Numbered from the stretch's first letter, positions 38,696 through 48,610 are shown. The stretch is 64,000 nucleotides of DNA from Neolewinella persica DSM 23188 (GCF_000373105.1 NZ_KB890428.1:1-64000); one strand, 5' to 3'. Translations and numbers: made by a program. Notes: generated by a model not told the origin, from the letters alone.

Positions 38696-41233
38696 ATGCC
38701 TTATTACTTCTTACTCCTAGCAGTGATGCTTGGTTCCTTTAGCCTTACTGCCCAAGAAGAAACTTTTCGTAAATACTACGGACAGGACGAATCCTATTCC
38801 CGCGAAATACCTACAAACGTTGCCTCAATCGGTGACGAGCTGGCAGTGATTGGTGTCCGGGAAAACCTGGAAAGCAGATCCTTTGATATTGCCTTCTGGT
38901 TTTTTGAACCGGAAAACCTTACTTTGCTGGACAGTCTGACCTGGACGCAGCCAGGAGAACAGCAAATCGCGGATATTTACCCAGGCCCCGATGGTGGTGT
39001 CCTGATCCATTATTACGAATCGTATCGGGGATCCTCAAGCCAGGTTTTTGCCTACTTCGGCCCGGATAGACAGCTGAGTTGGAAAAAAGAATTGACGGGT
39101 ACCAACCCGCTGCTGCGAATTTCTTCTCTTTCTTTCAAAAGCCCTTCTGAACTGGTGTTCAGTGTGTGGGGAAACAATAATATAACGCCCGCACTTTTCT
39201 TCTTTTCCGCTACGGATGGAGTGACAAATCAGGTTCAATTTCCAGCGAACGGGTTGACCGTTACGAGTGTAGAACGACAGTCAGATGGCCGTCTGCTGGT
39301 CGGAGGGCAAGAGCTTGGAGTCAACTACCTGATGCTCCTGAATACTGAAGGAGAAGAAGTATGGCGGACAAATATTCCACGTACCACCGCTGCTCCACTG
39401 TTTTATGCCGATGGTTACTTGAACCTCAAAGGCGCGCACTGGCTGCGAGATGATGATAGGATCGTCGTAACGGGAAGGCATACTGACGGATTATACGTTA
39501 CCGTGTTAGACACTACCGGGAGTCTGTTGCACGACGAGCTAATCATCACTGAGCCTAGTAGGTCGTTTTTTGAACAAACCACCTGGATAAGTAAGGATAG
39601 TTTGTTTATTTCTTCATCGATAGAAGGGGAATATGCCTTCGTTACGTTTGATGAATTTAGAATGGAATCCTTCCGGATAAGTGTAAATGATCCTGAAGAC
39701 CTGATAAGAAGAGGGACTTATTTCAGCCCCGTAACAAAGCGCTTGTATTCAACCTATCACAACCGGAGTCCATTTGCTGTTCGGGACATTTTTCTGCAGC
39801 GCATAGTACCAACAACGGGTACCTCTAAACAAGTGGTTTATGGTACGCCCTGGTATCAGGCCTCTGAATTTTCAATCGGGCTCACGTTGTTGCCGGAAGG
39901 TGGGTATATGATGTTGGCGGATTGGGCAAGGGGGTATGGCCAGTCGGTACCAACAATGGTAGAAGTAGACCGTGAGGGCAATTTGGTCCGACTTACTCCC
40001 CTGGCAGATGACGACGACTGGTTTGGTGTGTACAGTGAGCCGACGGCTGACAATAACGTGCGCATTAGCTTTCGCCAGGATGACAGTCTGGTAGTTAATC
40101 ATTACACTACTTCAGGGGAGTTACTACAGCATTATTCTTTTCCTGTCTTTAATAACGAGATATTTTCCATTGACCCGGTAGCCACACAGAAAACGGAACA
40201 GGGGGAATTATGGATCGTGGATGCGCTTGACGGAAGCTTTTTCCAAGGCCTCTCCAGCGTAATCCAACGTACTGACGGAGAAGGAGGAGTAGTCGATACC
40301 TTATTCTTTCCCGAAGTCTATACGGATTCTGAAACAACTGGCTTATTCAAAGGTCATGGAGCCGAAGAATTGATCTATTCCGGGCAAGATTCCGACGGAA
40401 CTTCGATACTTATTACCAGCCTACACACAATTTCTGGCGAAAAGAACTGGCAAACCAGGCTTGGTCTAGATGATACGGACAGAATTTACGCTAGTGACGT
40501 CGTTGCCCTTCCCAATGGAAGGTATGGGGTCGCCGTGTTGAGTGATCCGGTATTCAATGGTGAATCGATAGAGAGTTATATCTTCTTTTCTCTTTTGAAT
40601 GCCTCGGGGCAAGAAATTCTAAGGGATACCATTGATAGCTCCACTAACTATAAATATGATCCTTTACTTCACCTCACTGAAAACGGTCGGTTACTGCTGG
40701 CCTGGGGCGATAGGCGTGACGTTGCTATAAACGAAGAGCAAGTCTATACCACAGAAATAAGAGCCCTCGACCCAGTATCCGGTAGTGTTCTTGACACTAT
40801 TTTTCACTACAGCCCGGAAGGACTATCTCTAAGTCCGAACAAATTAACCTCCTTGCCGGATGGCCGTATCGTAATGTATGGTCACGGTTTTGAACCGGGT
40901 GGTAATACGTCGAGGCAGCTTTTTTTACTCGTTATTGGGGAAGAGGGGACAATTGTTACGGCCCCCGGAATTCCTCCGCTATCGATGAAGGTTGATGTTT
41001 TTCCTAATCCGGCTACCACGGTTATGCAGGTGAAAGTGGATGACGGGGATTGGGAACAGCTTTCCTTGCGGCTGATAGACGGGCAAGGAAGGATTTTATA
41101 TTACTCAGCAGCAAGGCGTGGCACTCAATTTAACGAAGAAATAAACGTAAGGCACCTTACTTCAGGTCTTTACTACTTACACCTGCAGGATGAAAAAGGA
41201 CGTCAGGTTTTTCGTAAAGTAGTTAAGCAATGA
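38696..41233 (+). CDS. Secreted protein with type IX secretion C-terminal sorting domain
   Basis: 845 aa. A signal peptide (MPYYFLLLAVMLGSFSLTAQ) leads into a long region of short beta-strand repeats with Asp/Gly turns (EGGYMMLADWARGY; DGRIVMYGHGFEPGG) that looks like a WD/PQQ-type propeller. No catalytic motif was recognised. The last 80 residues form a T9SS type A sorting domain: KVDVFPNPATTVMQVKVD, LRLIDGQGRILY, HLTSGLYYLHLQDEKGRQVF. The protein is therefore exported by Sec, then by T9SS, and probably displayed on the surface or released. Single gene; a hairpin follows its stop codon. Confidence 0.85.
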   Translation: MPYYFLLLAVMLGSFSLTAQEETFRKYYGQDESYSREIPTNVASIGDELAVIGVRENLESRSFDIAFWFFEPENLTLLDSLTWTQPGEQQIADIYPGPDGGVLIHYYESYRGSSSQVFAYFGPDRQLSWKKELTGTNPLLRISSLSFKSPSELVFSVWGNNNITPALFFFSATDGVTNQVQFPANGLTVTSVERQSDGRLLVGGQELGVNYLMLLNTEGEEVWRTNIPRTTAAPLFYADGYLNLKGAHWLRDDDRIVVTGRHTDGLYVTVLDTTGSLLHDELIITEPSRSFFEQTTWISKDSLFISSSIEGEYAFVTFDEFRMESFRISVNDPEDLIRRGTYFSPVTKRLYSTYHNRSPFAVRDIFLQRIVPTTGTSKQVVYGTPWYQASEFSIGLTLLPEGGYMMLADWARGYGQSVPTMVEVDREGNLVRLTPLADDDDWFGVYSEPTADNNVRISFRQDDSLVVNHYTTSGELLQHYSFPVFNNEIFSIDPVATQKTEQGELWIVDALDGSFFQGLSSVIQRTDGEGGVVDTLFFPEVYTDSETTGLFKGHGAEELIYSGQDSDGTSILITSLHTISGEKNWQTRLGLDDTDRIYASDVVALPNGRYGVAVLSDPVFNGESIESYIFFSLLNASGQEILRDTIDSSTNYKYDPLLHLTENGRLLLAWGDRRDVAINEEQVYTTEIRALDPVSGSVLDTIFHYSPEGLSLSPNKLTSLPDGRIVMYGHGFEPGGNTSRQLFLLVIGEEGTIVTAPGIPPLSMKVDVFPNPATTVMQVKVDDGDWEQLSLRLIDGQGRILYYSAARRGTQFNEEINVRHLTSGLYYLHLQDEKGRQVFRKVVKQ

Positions 41234-41240
41234 TTTTGGC

Positions 41241-41268
41241 GAGGGGGAGGTATCAGATTGCCTCCCTC
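41241..41268 (+). terminator. Terminator-like hairpin after the T9SS gene
   Basis: GAGGGGGAGG, 10-nt loop, CCTCCCTC, then AAGAACTTTTG. Only a short T run follows, 7 bp past the stem, so termination is plausible but not strong. Confidence 0.45.
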
Positions 41269-41391
41269 AAGAACTTTTGTGTAATTTCTAACGGCTATAA
41301 GCCGGTGCTCTGGCACAAGAGGAATAGTATATAATCGGTTAAGTTGGCATTCGTAAGGTTCTTTCCCGATGTAACGCGTTGAGTCTTTGGT

Positions 41392-42663
41392 TTATCGCCG
41401 GTTAAAAAACCGCTGCAACAATGACCGGGATTCCGTAATAATACTAGCCTCTCCCTCCATCAAAGGACCAGCTTTAAGCTTGTTCCCGTTCGTGGTCTGT
41501 AGCTCATTGGGGAAGGTTACTTCCACGGCCGTTATGCCGCCGCTGGATAGTTGTCCGATGCTGGCGACCAGGCCCTCAACGGAGCCATACTCAAGGTGTG
41601 GGTAACTATCGAAGCGTACGAGTACCCTTTGTCCTTCCTTCACTGCCCCGGAACCTCTGTTCGGCAAGTCGATCCGGCCAATGATGCCACCGGCGTTTGC
41701 GGGAATGATGGTGCCAATATTGTCGCCACGTAGCAATGGTTGACCCTGCCGTACTTGGCGGTCAAAGAGCACCATGCCATCTACCGGACTGACGATGGTG
41801 TAATTGTCCTCCCAGCCAGAAACCGCAGCTTCCAGCCCATCAAAAGCATTACGCAAGGCTTCACCAGCCTGCAGCAAAGTACTGGGTAATCCTCCACGGT
41901 AGCTTTCAATCTGGTTGCGCATCAATTCGATATCGAAGCTGGCGGCACGGACCTCGCTGCGACTTGCATTGAGGTTATCTTCGGTGTTTTCTACCTGGCG
42001 ACGAACCGTATTTAGTTTCTCCCGATTGTCTACGCCGTCACTGTTCAATTGTTCTTCCCGAATGAGCAGCGCCCGGTTTCGGGTGAGTTCATCCTCGATG
42101 CGTGATTGCTGTTGCCGCTGTCCCCGGATGAATCGTTCCTGGCTGATAATTCTGGTTTCAAGTTCCCGGGTCGTCAGGCCATCCAGCCGGCGATCCTTCA
42201 GGTTCTTGTAAATCTCCTGTTTCTCCTGCAGCTCGTATACAGCTTCCTGTATCTCTCCCAGGTTCCAGGCAGGAGGGATGTTGAAGGCGGCTAACCCCAT
42301 GTCGGAATGATCCTGATTGCCGTCGAGCTTTTCGGCCAATTCAAAAATATCCCCAAAGTCGGCAAGGCTTTTGTTCACCATCAAAACTTCTTTAGCCTTT
42401 ACGGAGTCCTCGTGATGTACCAACATCCGGTCGATGGTGAAATCTCTTGGGGCCCTCAAAGGACGAGGTGGGTCTATGGTCGTCAGGGTAAGGTCTCCGG
42501 TAACGGTATCGGGGTAGGTGTATACTGAACTAAGCAACACCAGCACTAATATGCATACGATTAGAAAAATCGTACCGTAGAGGGTAAGCCAGGAAGGTGG
42601 TCTGTTGATGATCTCTTCCATGTCCTGACTGCGAGGAGCATATTGCCAATCTTGTTTGGTCAT
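41392..42663 (-). CDS. HlyD-family secretion protein, partner of the C39 exporter
   Basis: 423 aa from the ATG at 42663 (MTKQDWQYAPRSQDMEEIIN). The upstream in-frame extension is just the translated 7-bp repeat, so it is rejected. One N-terminal membrane helix (about 30-52, LYGTIFLIVCILVLVLLSSV), then a lipoyl-like half (PRPLRAPRDFTIDRMLVHHE), a long coiled coil (about 120-270, QSRIEDELTRNRALLIREEQ) and the second half with beta-barrel (YTIVSPVDGMVLFDRQVRQG; GQRVLVRFDSYPHLEYGSVE). It links the C39 ABC exporter to the outer membrane. The tandem repeat lies directly upstream of its start codon. Confidence 0.87.
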   Translation of the reverse strand: MTKQDWQYAPRSQDMEEIINRPPSWLTLYGTIFLIVCILVLVLLSSVYTYPDTVTGDLTLTTIDPPRPLRAPRDFTIDRMLVHHEDSVKAKEVLMVNKSLADFGDIFELAEKLDGNQDHSDMGLAAFNIPPAWNLGEIQEAVYELQEKQEIYKNLKDRRLDGLTTRELETRIISQERFIRGQRQQQSRIEDELTRNRALLIREEQLNSDGVDNREKLNTVRRQVENTEDNLNASRSEVRAASFDIELMRNQIESYRGGLPSTLLQAGEALRNAFDGLEAAVSGWEDNYTIVSPVDGMVLFDRQVRQGQPLLRGDNIGTIIPANAGGIIGRIDLPNRGSGAVKEGQRVLVRFDSYPHLEYGSVEGLVASIGQLSSGGITAVEVTFPNELQTTNGNKLKAGPLMEGEASIITESRSLLQRFFNRR

Positions 42664-42666
42664 AAC

Positions 42667-42743
42667 AGGTTGCAGGTTACAGGTTGCAGGTTGCAAGTTG
42701 CAAGTTGCGGGTTGCAAGTTGCGGGTTGCAAGTTACAGGTTCC
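42667..42743. repeat. 7-bp tandem repeat (AGGTTGC), 11 units
   Basis: Eleven consecutive 7-bp units: AGGTTGC, AGGTTAC, AAGTTGC, GGGTTGC and AAGTTAC variants, ending AGGTTCC. It begins 4 bp upstream of the HlyD gene's start codon, so it occupies that gene's 5' leader. Two hairpins follow in the same gap: GGGCGTCCGCGAGGGGCGCCC (around 42773) and CCGTCGGGGCGAAGCCTCGACGG (around 42816). Confidence 0.85.
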
Positions 42744-42915
42744 TCATTAATTCCCCAATGTGGAATGATATGGGCGTCCGCGAGGGGCGCCCGTACAATG
42801 ATTATTGGTTAAAACCGTCGGGGCGAAGCCTCGACGGCCTGATAGGACCCATTTTGTAAGCTCGCGCCTCGCGGTCGCAATCACATAAGTTAATGTAAGG
42901 AATTGCTGGTATTTC

Positions 42916-45111
42916 CTAATTTCCCAGTAAAGTTTGATTACGCACCAACCGGAAGTAATTAGACCTGGTTTTCATCAGCTCCTTGTGGCTGCCCTGCTCA
43001 ACGACGACTCCGTCGTTAAGTACAACAATATGGTCTGCCCGCTCAAAAGTGGAGTGGCGGTGGGCGACGATTACAATGGTAGCATCCTTCAAATACTCAA
43101 ACAGCTCATCCATGATGGTTACCTCCGTAAAGGCATTGAGCCCGGTGGTTGCTTCATCAAGGAATAGGTATTTCGGCTGGTGGTAAATGGCGCGAGCGAT
43201 CAGTAATCGTTGCTGCTGCCCCCGGCTCAAACCTACCCCGGATTCACCGATCATGGTCCCGTAGCCGTTAGGTAAACGGTCGATGAATCGCTCGATCTGG
43301 GAAATCTTTACGGCCTTAATGAGCCTTTCCTGGTCTATGTATTCTTCACCAAGGGCAATGTTCCTGGCAATGGTGTCACTGAAAATGTACCCGTCCTGTG
43401 AAACAACCCCGGAAAGTGATCGCCAAAAGGTTTTATTGAGGGTAGCTAGGTTGGTCCCCCCCACCAGGATCTCCCCGGAAGTGGGTTGATAAAAGCCCTG
43501 TAGTAGTTTGAGTAAAGTTGATTTTCCACTGCCCGAAGTCCCGACGATCGCGGTAATTTTTCCCGCAGGAATTTCCGTATCGATACCGCTCAACACCTGT
43601 GGTGCATTCGGGAGATTATAGTGGAAATCTACGTTGTGAAGTTTCAGGCTGCCGTCTCCGGGTATAATGCTGAGTCGGTGCGTGGCATCTTGTTCGTCGG
43701 CTTTGTTGTGGATTTCGTTCATCCGCTCCAGGCTGATCATACTCTCCCGGTAACCTCTGATAAATTCGGTGAAGTCCTCAATTGGGCTATCAAGTTGAGC
43801 AAGAATATAATGGATGGCTACCAAGGTACCGATGGTAAGGTCTCCCTTAAGTACTGCAGTAGCGGCCACCAGTGTAATGAGCAGGTTCTTGATTTGGTTA
43901 ATGGCCGTACCGCCGGTCCGTTGCCATTGGTCAATGGTGCTAAGTCGGACGCGGGTCCGGTACTGTCCGGAGCGTTTGCGCTCCCAGGCCCAACGCTTCT
44001 GTCGGGACGCATTGCCCTGCTTGATCTCCTGGATACCGTCGATGATCTCCATAAGCTGCTCTTTACCGGCAGCACTCTGCTCAAACAGCTTGAAATCGAG
44101 GTCGCGCTTACGACTCTCTTGCCACGACACCCAGAGAATGTTGACAATAGTTCCCAACAGGAATATGGCGAAAAGTGCGGTGCTCCAGAGGGCAAGGACG
44201 ATGGCGAAAGCAACAAAGTTGATCAGGCTGAAAACCCGTACCAAGGTAGGGCCCGTCAGAAAGTTTTGGAGCCGTTCGTGGTCGTTGATGCGCTGCAGAA
44301 GATCGCCCCGGCTGCGGCTGTCAAAGAACTCCAGCGGTAATTTGGTAAGCTTTTGAATGTAATCACTCACCAGGCCCACATTAACCCGGCCACCGATGTG
44401 CAACATGATGTATCGGCGCAATGCGCCGAGTAGGGTAGTAGAGAGCATCAACACGCCCTGAGCTATGACAACAAGGACAATGAAGTTGTAATCGACGTGG
44501 ACAATGCCGAAGTCGACCATATTCTTCAACAGGTAAGGCATCAGAACCTGGAGCATGCTGGCCAAAAGAAGGCCGGCGGCAAACTGCCACAAGAGATTGC
44601 TGTAGTTGCTGAAGTATTCCAGTACGTATTTCAGGCTGCTCTTATCGATGCCCTCACGATCTTTAGCGAAGAAGTCCGGCGTAGTCTCCAGCACCAGGAC
44701 GTTGCCGGTCTGCACGCCGTTTTCACCCTGAGTAGTCGCCCAGTGCCGCTGGATCTGTTCCCGGCTAAAGGCTTGTTTGCCGAAGACAGGGTCTGGGTCG
44801 GCGATAAGAAAACGCCCCTTTCTGGCCTTATGCAGCACCACAAAATGCTCCTCGTTCCAGGGCAGGATACAGGGGAGTGGGATTTCATGTTCGAGTTGGT
44901 CGACAGTAACGGGCAGGGCCAGTGTTTGCAGGCCAATACTTTCCGCACCTTCACTGATGCCCAAAAGGCTTACGCCTTCGCGGCTGATCCGGGTCTTCTC
45001 CCGCAAGTGCTCAAGGCTGTAGTACCGGCCATAGTGACGGGCTACCATACGCAGACACGCTGCGCCACAGTCCATTTCTTCCAGCTGTTGATAATAGGTA
45101 AAGCCGAGCAT
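42916..45111 (-). CDS. Peptidase C39-domain ABC exporter (bacteriocin/peptide type)
   Basis: 731 aa. An N-terminal C39 peptidase (about 1-145) has catalytic Cys15 in EEMDCGAACLRM, His near 107 in EEHFVVLHK, and Asp in IADPDP. Six TM helices follow (about 170-450). The NBD has Walker A GTSGSGKSTLL, signature GLSRGQQQR and Walker B YLFLDEATTGLN; the D-loop Asp is replaced by Asn. Such exporters cut double-glycine leader peptides while secreting them. The HlyD partner gene lies downstream, separated by the tandem repeat. I could not identify a GG-leader precursor peptide in or near the locus. Confidence 0.93.
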   Translation of the reverse strand: MLGFTYYQQLEEMDCGAACLRMVARHYGRYYSLEHLREKTRISREGVSLLGISEGAESIGLQTLALPVTVDQLEHEIPLPCILPWNEEHFVVLHKARKGRFLIADPDPVFGKQAFSREQIQRHWATTQGENGVQTGNVLVLETTPDFFAKDREGIDKSSLKYVLEYFSNYSNLLWQFAAGLLLASMLQVLMPYLLKNMVDFGIVHVDYNFIVLVVIAQGVLMLSTTLLGALRRYIMLHIGGRVNVGLVSDYIQKLTKLPLEFFDSRSRGDLLQRINDHERLQNFLTGPTLVRVFSLINFVAFAIVLALWSTALFAIFLLGTIVNILWVSWQESRKRDLDFKLFEQSAAGKEQLMEIIDGIQEIKQGNASRQKRWAWERKRSGQYRTRVRLSTIDQWQRTGGTAINQIKNLLITLVAATAVLKGDLTIGTLVAIHYILAQLDSPIEDFTEFIRGYRESMISLERMNEIHNKADEQDATHRLSIIPGDGSLKLHNVDFHYNLPNAPQVLSGIDTEIPAGKITAIVGTSGSGKSTLLKLLQGFYQPTSGEILVGGTNLATLNKTFWRSLSGVVSQDGYIFSDTIARNIALGEEYIDQERLIKAVKISQIERFIDRLPNGYGTMIGESGVGLSRGQQQRLLIARAIYHQPKYLFLDEATTGLNAFTEVTIMDELFEYLKDATIVIVAHRHSTFERADHIVVLNDGVVVEQGSHKELMKTRSNYFRLVRNQTLLGN

Positions 45112-45157
45112 AAGTATACAAATATAAGGTGTTTGTTGTCAATTAGTTGAGTGGGGT

Positions 45158-45399
45158 GGGCGGGGTCGCAGGTGCAAGGAGAATTAATGGCGGGGAATGG
45201 TTCAAAACACCTGCTTTCCGGTTGATGGCAGAGAGTATTCGGTATCGGTAAAGTATGTCCCGCACCAGTAATAAACCCGTCTCTCCGCCTTAAAGCGAAG
45301 ACGTTGCGGAAGCATATACCCCATACTAAGCTGAGCTCAGGACGACAATGCACCCTTCCTTTGCTCCAAATCCGGTCCCTGAACCTGCGACCCCGCCCT
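45158..45399. repeat. Dispersed intergenic repeat A pair enclosing about 190 bp
   Basis: Forward unit 45158-45183 (GGGCGGGGTCGCAGGTGCAA...) and inverted unit 45377-45399 (...GAACCTGCGACCCCGCCC). They bracket a 190-bp segment with no ORF, in the divergent gap between the C39 exporter and TfoX-N genes. The whole block looks like a small element with terminal inverted repeats. Confidence 0.68.
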
Positions 45400-45523
45400 A
45401 ATGTTGTTTTACTCATCCATAATTTTCCTTTTATGTATTTGTAGTGTCCCAATTACCTCGCTGTATATTTCCCCGCAAATTATACGACGACTTCCTTTCC
45501 CCGATAACACAATCAATTATCCC

Positions 45524-45892
45524 ATGCCCTACGATCACCTCGTTGCCGATCGCATCCGAAACCTCCTTACTGCACGGGGTGTAGCGTTTACCGACAAGTC
45601 GATGATGGGCGGACGGCTCTTTCAGGTTGACGAGAAAATGCTCTGCGGCATCCACACCGATAAAAAGCATGGAGATGACCTCCTGATGGCCCGAATAGGG
45701 GAGCAAGCCTACCCGGCTGAAATTGAAAAGGATGTGACGTTGCCAATGGATTTCACCGGCCGGCCAATGCGCGGTTATATTTTCGTTGTCCGTGAAGGCT
45801 TTACCGACGATGATTCGCTGGGTTATTGGCTGGATCTTTGCCTGGCGTTTAATCCGCTGGCGAAAGCTAGTAAGAAAAGGAAAAAAAAGTGA
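45524..45892 (+). CDS. TfoX N-terminal-domain family protein
   Basis: 122 aa from the ATG at 45524; the frame upstream is not conserved-looking and begins at 45401. MPYDHLVADRIRNLLTARGV, KSMMGGRLFQVDEKMLCGIH and RPMRGYIFVVREGFTDDDSL match the TfoX N-terminal domain, with the typical MMGG segment. The C-terminal competence half of TfoX is missing, as is usual for stand-alone members. Function in Bacteroidota unknown. The last residues are a basic tail (KASKKRKKK). Confidence 0.83.
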   Translation: MPYDHLVADRIRNLLTARGVAFTDKSMMGGRLFQVDEKMLCGIHTDKKHGDDLLMARIGEQAYPAEIEKDVTLPMDFTGRPMRGYIFVVREGFTDDDSLGYWLDLCLAFNPLAKASKKRKKK

Positions 45893-45913
45893 TGGGCCGC
45901 GTACCTTAGCCCC

Positions 45914-48607
45914 ATGAAGCCAAGGCAGTCGCAAAACCTGAAGATCTCAACCAATTCAACTAAAAACGCGCAGCGTTTTCAAAAAATCTCTCCCGTAGGC
46001 CGCCGAACGGTTGCCAGGGGGGGCCTTGCCGCAGTCCTTTCTATTTTTATAATTGCCATCCTTCCGGCCCAAACGACCTCCGATAACTTCGAAGACGGCG
46101 ATCTCCTCAATCCCGGGTGGTTTGGCGATACCGGCGATTTTATGGTCTCTGATGGCCGCCTTCGCCTGATGGCAGACGGGGCAGGGGAGTCGGTACTCAA
46201 CCTACGCCTTCCCCCCAGCAGAAATACACAGGCGGATTCTTTCCGGCTTGAATTTTTGGTCGACATGGATTTCGCCCCTTCAGCAAGTAATTTTAGTAAA
46301 ATCGACCTCTACAGGGAAAGTTCCATTGGCGGAATCTCCCAGACCGGCGCCTTCCTCCAACTCGGCGGAATTACGGGAGACCAGGACGCGTTAACCGGAA
46401 GCATTTTCGAAGGGGATGTAGGATCAGGCAGCTTTGATGGAACGCCTGGCGCGCTCGGTCAGAGCCCGGCGATCGCACGGCTGATGATCACTTTCAACCC
46501 AGAGAACGGCTACCAATTTTTTGCCGATTACACGGGTGGTAGAGATTTTCAATTGGAAGGGACGATTCCGGTGCTGAGCGACTTGAGGTTCGACCTCCTG
46601 CGCATCACCTGCGTTTACACGGCTTCCCGCTCCGACAAATTCAGTTTCGACGACCTCAACTACCAGGTTTTCTTGCCCGCTGATGAGACGGCTCCCACAC
46701 TTGCCAATGCTTTCGTAATTGATGAAGACGAAGTGGTGCTCAGGTTTTCAGAAAGACTGGCAGATGTGCCAACTGACGACCCCAATAATTATGCTACCTC
46801 ACTTACGGGAAATTCTATCGCTTCTGCTACTCCGTCGGGCACGACTGTACGGTTACGATTTACGCAACCTTTTCCATTGCGTGAGGACTTTACCGTTACC
46901 GTTAGCCGTTCGGTTGATGAAGCAGGGAATGAAGCCAACAACCTCGTTGCCAACTTGCGCTACGATCCTACGGTTGCCCCCCGGCCTGGAAATCTTGTCA
47001 TCACCGAGTTCATGGCGGATCCATCTCCTCAGGTTGGGCTGCCCAACGCCGAATATATCGAGATTCATAATCCGACGGATACCTCGGTTAACCTGGAAGG
47101 CATCATGATTGCCAGTGGCGGAACGCCAGTAGAATTTAGTGGCGTTGCAAGTTTAGAACCTGGAGCATACATTGTTTTGGTGGATATGGATGACGTGGCA
47201 GATTTTCAGGCGCTCAGCATTCCTATTCTTGCCATTAATGGCCTTCCTTCCCTGACCAACGGCGGTGATGAAATTGCCTTAAGCTACCGGAGTACGACCC
47301 TGCAGACACTCACTTATACCGACGGTTGGTACAATGACCCTGAGCGTGACGAAGGGGGCTATAGCCTGGAGTTTGTTGGTGGCGAGGACGCAGGATGCAA
47401 TGCAAGTTGGCGGGCAAGCATTGACGCGTCCGGCGGCACGCCGGGCCGGGCCAACTCCGTTGCCGGAATGCCGGCTGATGACCAGGCGCCGATGATCACC
47501 GAGGTAGACATTAGTGTCTTTGGCATTACACTCACTTTCGATGAGGCACTCGTCCAGGATCAAATTACGCCAGCCCTTTTTAGTGCAGATAATGGCCTGA
47601 CGATATTCAACGTTGTCTTCTTCGATGACCGGCAGATTTTCCTCTCTGCTGACGTTCAGGAAGGTATTATCTACACCCTCACGATGTTGTCAGACTTTAG
47701 TGACTGTGGTGGAAACTTCCCCAACGACAACCTTGTGCTTCAACTCGCCATTCCCGGCGAACCGGCTGCGGGAGACGTCGTCATCAACGAAGTCTTGTTT
47801 AATCCCGCTTCTGGTGGCGCCGACTTTCTTGAGTTGTTCAACTGCTCCGACAAAGTTTTTCAAATCCGGGATTGGACCCTGACAAATGACCAATCCACCA
47901 CCTCTTCGGGGCAAAGGACTGTTTCCGTAAGCCGGCTCTTCCTGCCCGGGGAGTACCTTACCTTTTCTCCTGATCCTGAATCCATCATCTCCACATTTCT
48001 GGAGGTGGACGCAACCTTGCTGATCGACCAGACCTTGCCGACGATGCCAGATGACGAAGGAAACATCACCGTCGCTTCTGCGGCGGGCATTGTCCTCGAT
48101 GCCTTTAATTATACGGAAGATTTTCACTCTACGCTACTGAGCCCCAACGATGGCGTCAGCCTGGAGCGCTTGCGCAAGCAGGGTAATACACAGGATGGAG
48201 CAAATTGGTACAGCGCTGCCTCTTCCGAAAATTTTGGTACGCCGACGCGCCCGAACTCTCAAAAGCGTGATGCTTTACCGGTAGCCGGGGAGACCATTTT
48301 CAGCCTGGTAAACACCACCTTCAGCCCCAACGGTGATAGCTTCGAAGATTTCCTCGAATTGCAGTACCAGACTGATCGTAGCGGCTTTGTTGCCCGCATT
48401 CGGATCATGGATGCACAGGGGAGGTTGATTCGTACGCTGCGTCAAACGGAGTTGTTGGGTGCCTCCGGCACCCTGCTTTGGGACGGTGCCAACGACGATG
48501 GCCGTAAGGCTAAGGCTGGTCTCTACGTCTTGCTGGCTGAGTTGGTCAACCCGGATGGAGAGGTAAAGGAGGAAAAACTTGTAGGTGTGCTCGCAGGAGA
48601 GCGGTAG
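45914..48607 (+). CDS. Secreted protein with lamin-tail and Ig-like domains, T9SS-type C-terminus
   Basis: 897 aa. A hydrophobic signal segment lies at about 37-52 after a basic stretch (RRTVARGGLAAVLSIFIIAI). Then a LamG-like beta domain (about 60-250), an Ig-like SbsA-type repeat (ETAPTLANAFVIDEDEVVLR), a lamin-tail domain (NLVITEFMADPSPQVGLPNA...YIEIHNP), a second Ig-like repeat and a second lamin-tail domain (DVVINEVLFNPASGGADFLE). The C-terminus (TTFSPNGDSFEDFLELQY...LLWDGANDDGRKAKAGLYVL) is the FlgD/CHU_C-like end of T9SS-exported gliding-type proteins. Probably cell surface. An adhesive or structural role is inferred. Confidence 0.83.
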   Translation: MKPRQSQNLKISTNSTKNAQRFQKISPVGRRTVARGGLAAVLSIFIIAILPAQTTSDNFEDGDLLNPGWFGDTGDFMVSDGRLRLMADGAGESVLNLRLPPSRNTQADSFRLEFLVDMDFAPSASNFSKIDLYRESSIGGISQTGAFLQLGGITGDQDALTGSIFEGDVGSGSFDGTPGALGQSPAIARLMITFNPENGYQFFADYTGGRDFQLEGTIPVLSDLRFDLLRITCVYTASRSDKFSFDDLNYQVFLPADETAPTLANAFVIDEDEVVLRFSERLADVPTDDPNNYATSLTGNSIASATPSGTTVRLRFTQPFPLREDFTVTVSRSVDEAGNEANNLVANLRYDPTVAPRPGNLVITEFMADPSPQVGLPNAEYIEIHNPTDTSVNLEGIMIASGGTPVEFSGVASLEPGAYIVLVDMDDVADFQALSIPILAINGLPSLTNGGDEIALSYRSTTLQTLTYTDGWYNDPERDEGGYSLEFVGGEDAGCNASWRASIDASGGTPGRANSVAGMPADDQAPMITEVDISVFGITLTFDEALVQDQITPALFSADNGLTIFNVVFFDDRQIFLSADVQEGIIYTLTMLSDFSDCGGNFPNDNLVLQLAIPGEPAAGDVVINEVLFNPASGGADFLELFNCSDKVFQIRDWTLTNDQSTTSSGQRTVSVSRLFLPGEYLTFSPDPESIISTFLEVDATLLIDQTLPTMPDDEGNITVASAAGIVLDAFNYTEDFHSTLLSPNDGVSLERLRKQGNTQDGANWYSAASSENFGTPTRPNSQKRDALPVAGETIFSLVNTTFSPNGDSFEDFLELQYQTDRSGFVARIRIMDAQGRLIRTLRQTELLGASGTLLWDGANDDGRKAKAGLYVLLAELVNPDGEVKEEKLVGVLAGER

Positions 48608-48610
48608 TGT

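Noticed and set aside
45158-45399. Precursor peptide for the C39 exporter
   Set aside because: No ORF with a double-glycine leader can be read in any frame; the segment is bounded by inverted repeat A units.
47386-47408. A copy of repeat A (GAGGACGCAGGATGCAATGC) inside the lamin-tail gene
   Set aside because: It encodes GEDAGCNASW, which fits the lamin-tail family's usual residues at this place, so the match is most likely chance rather than an inserted unit.
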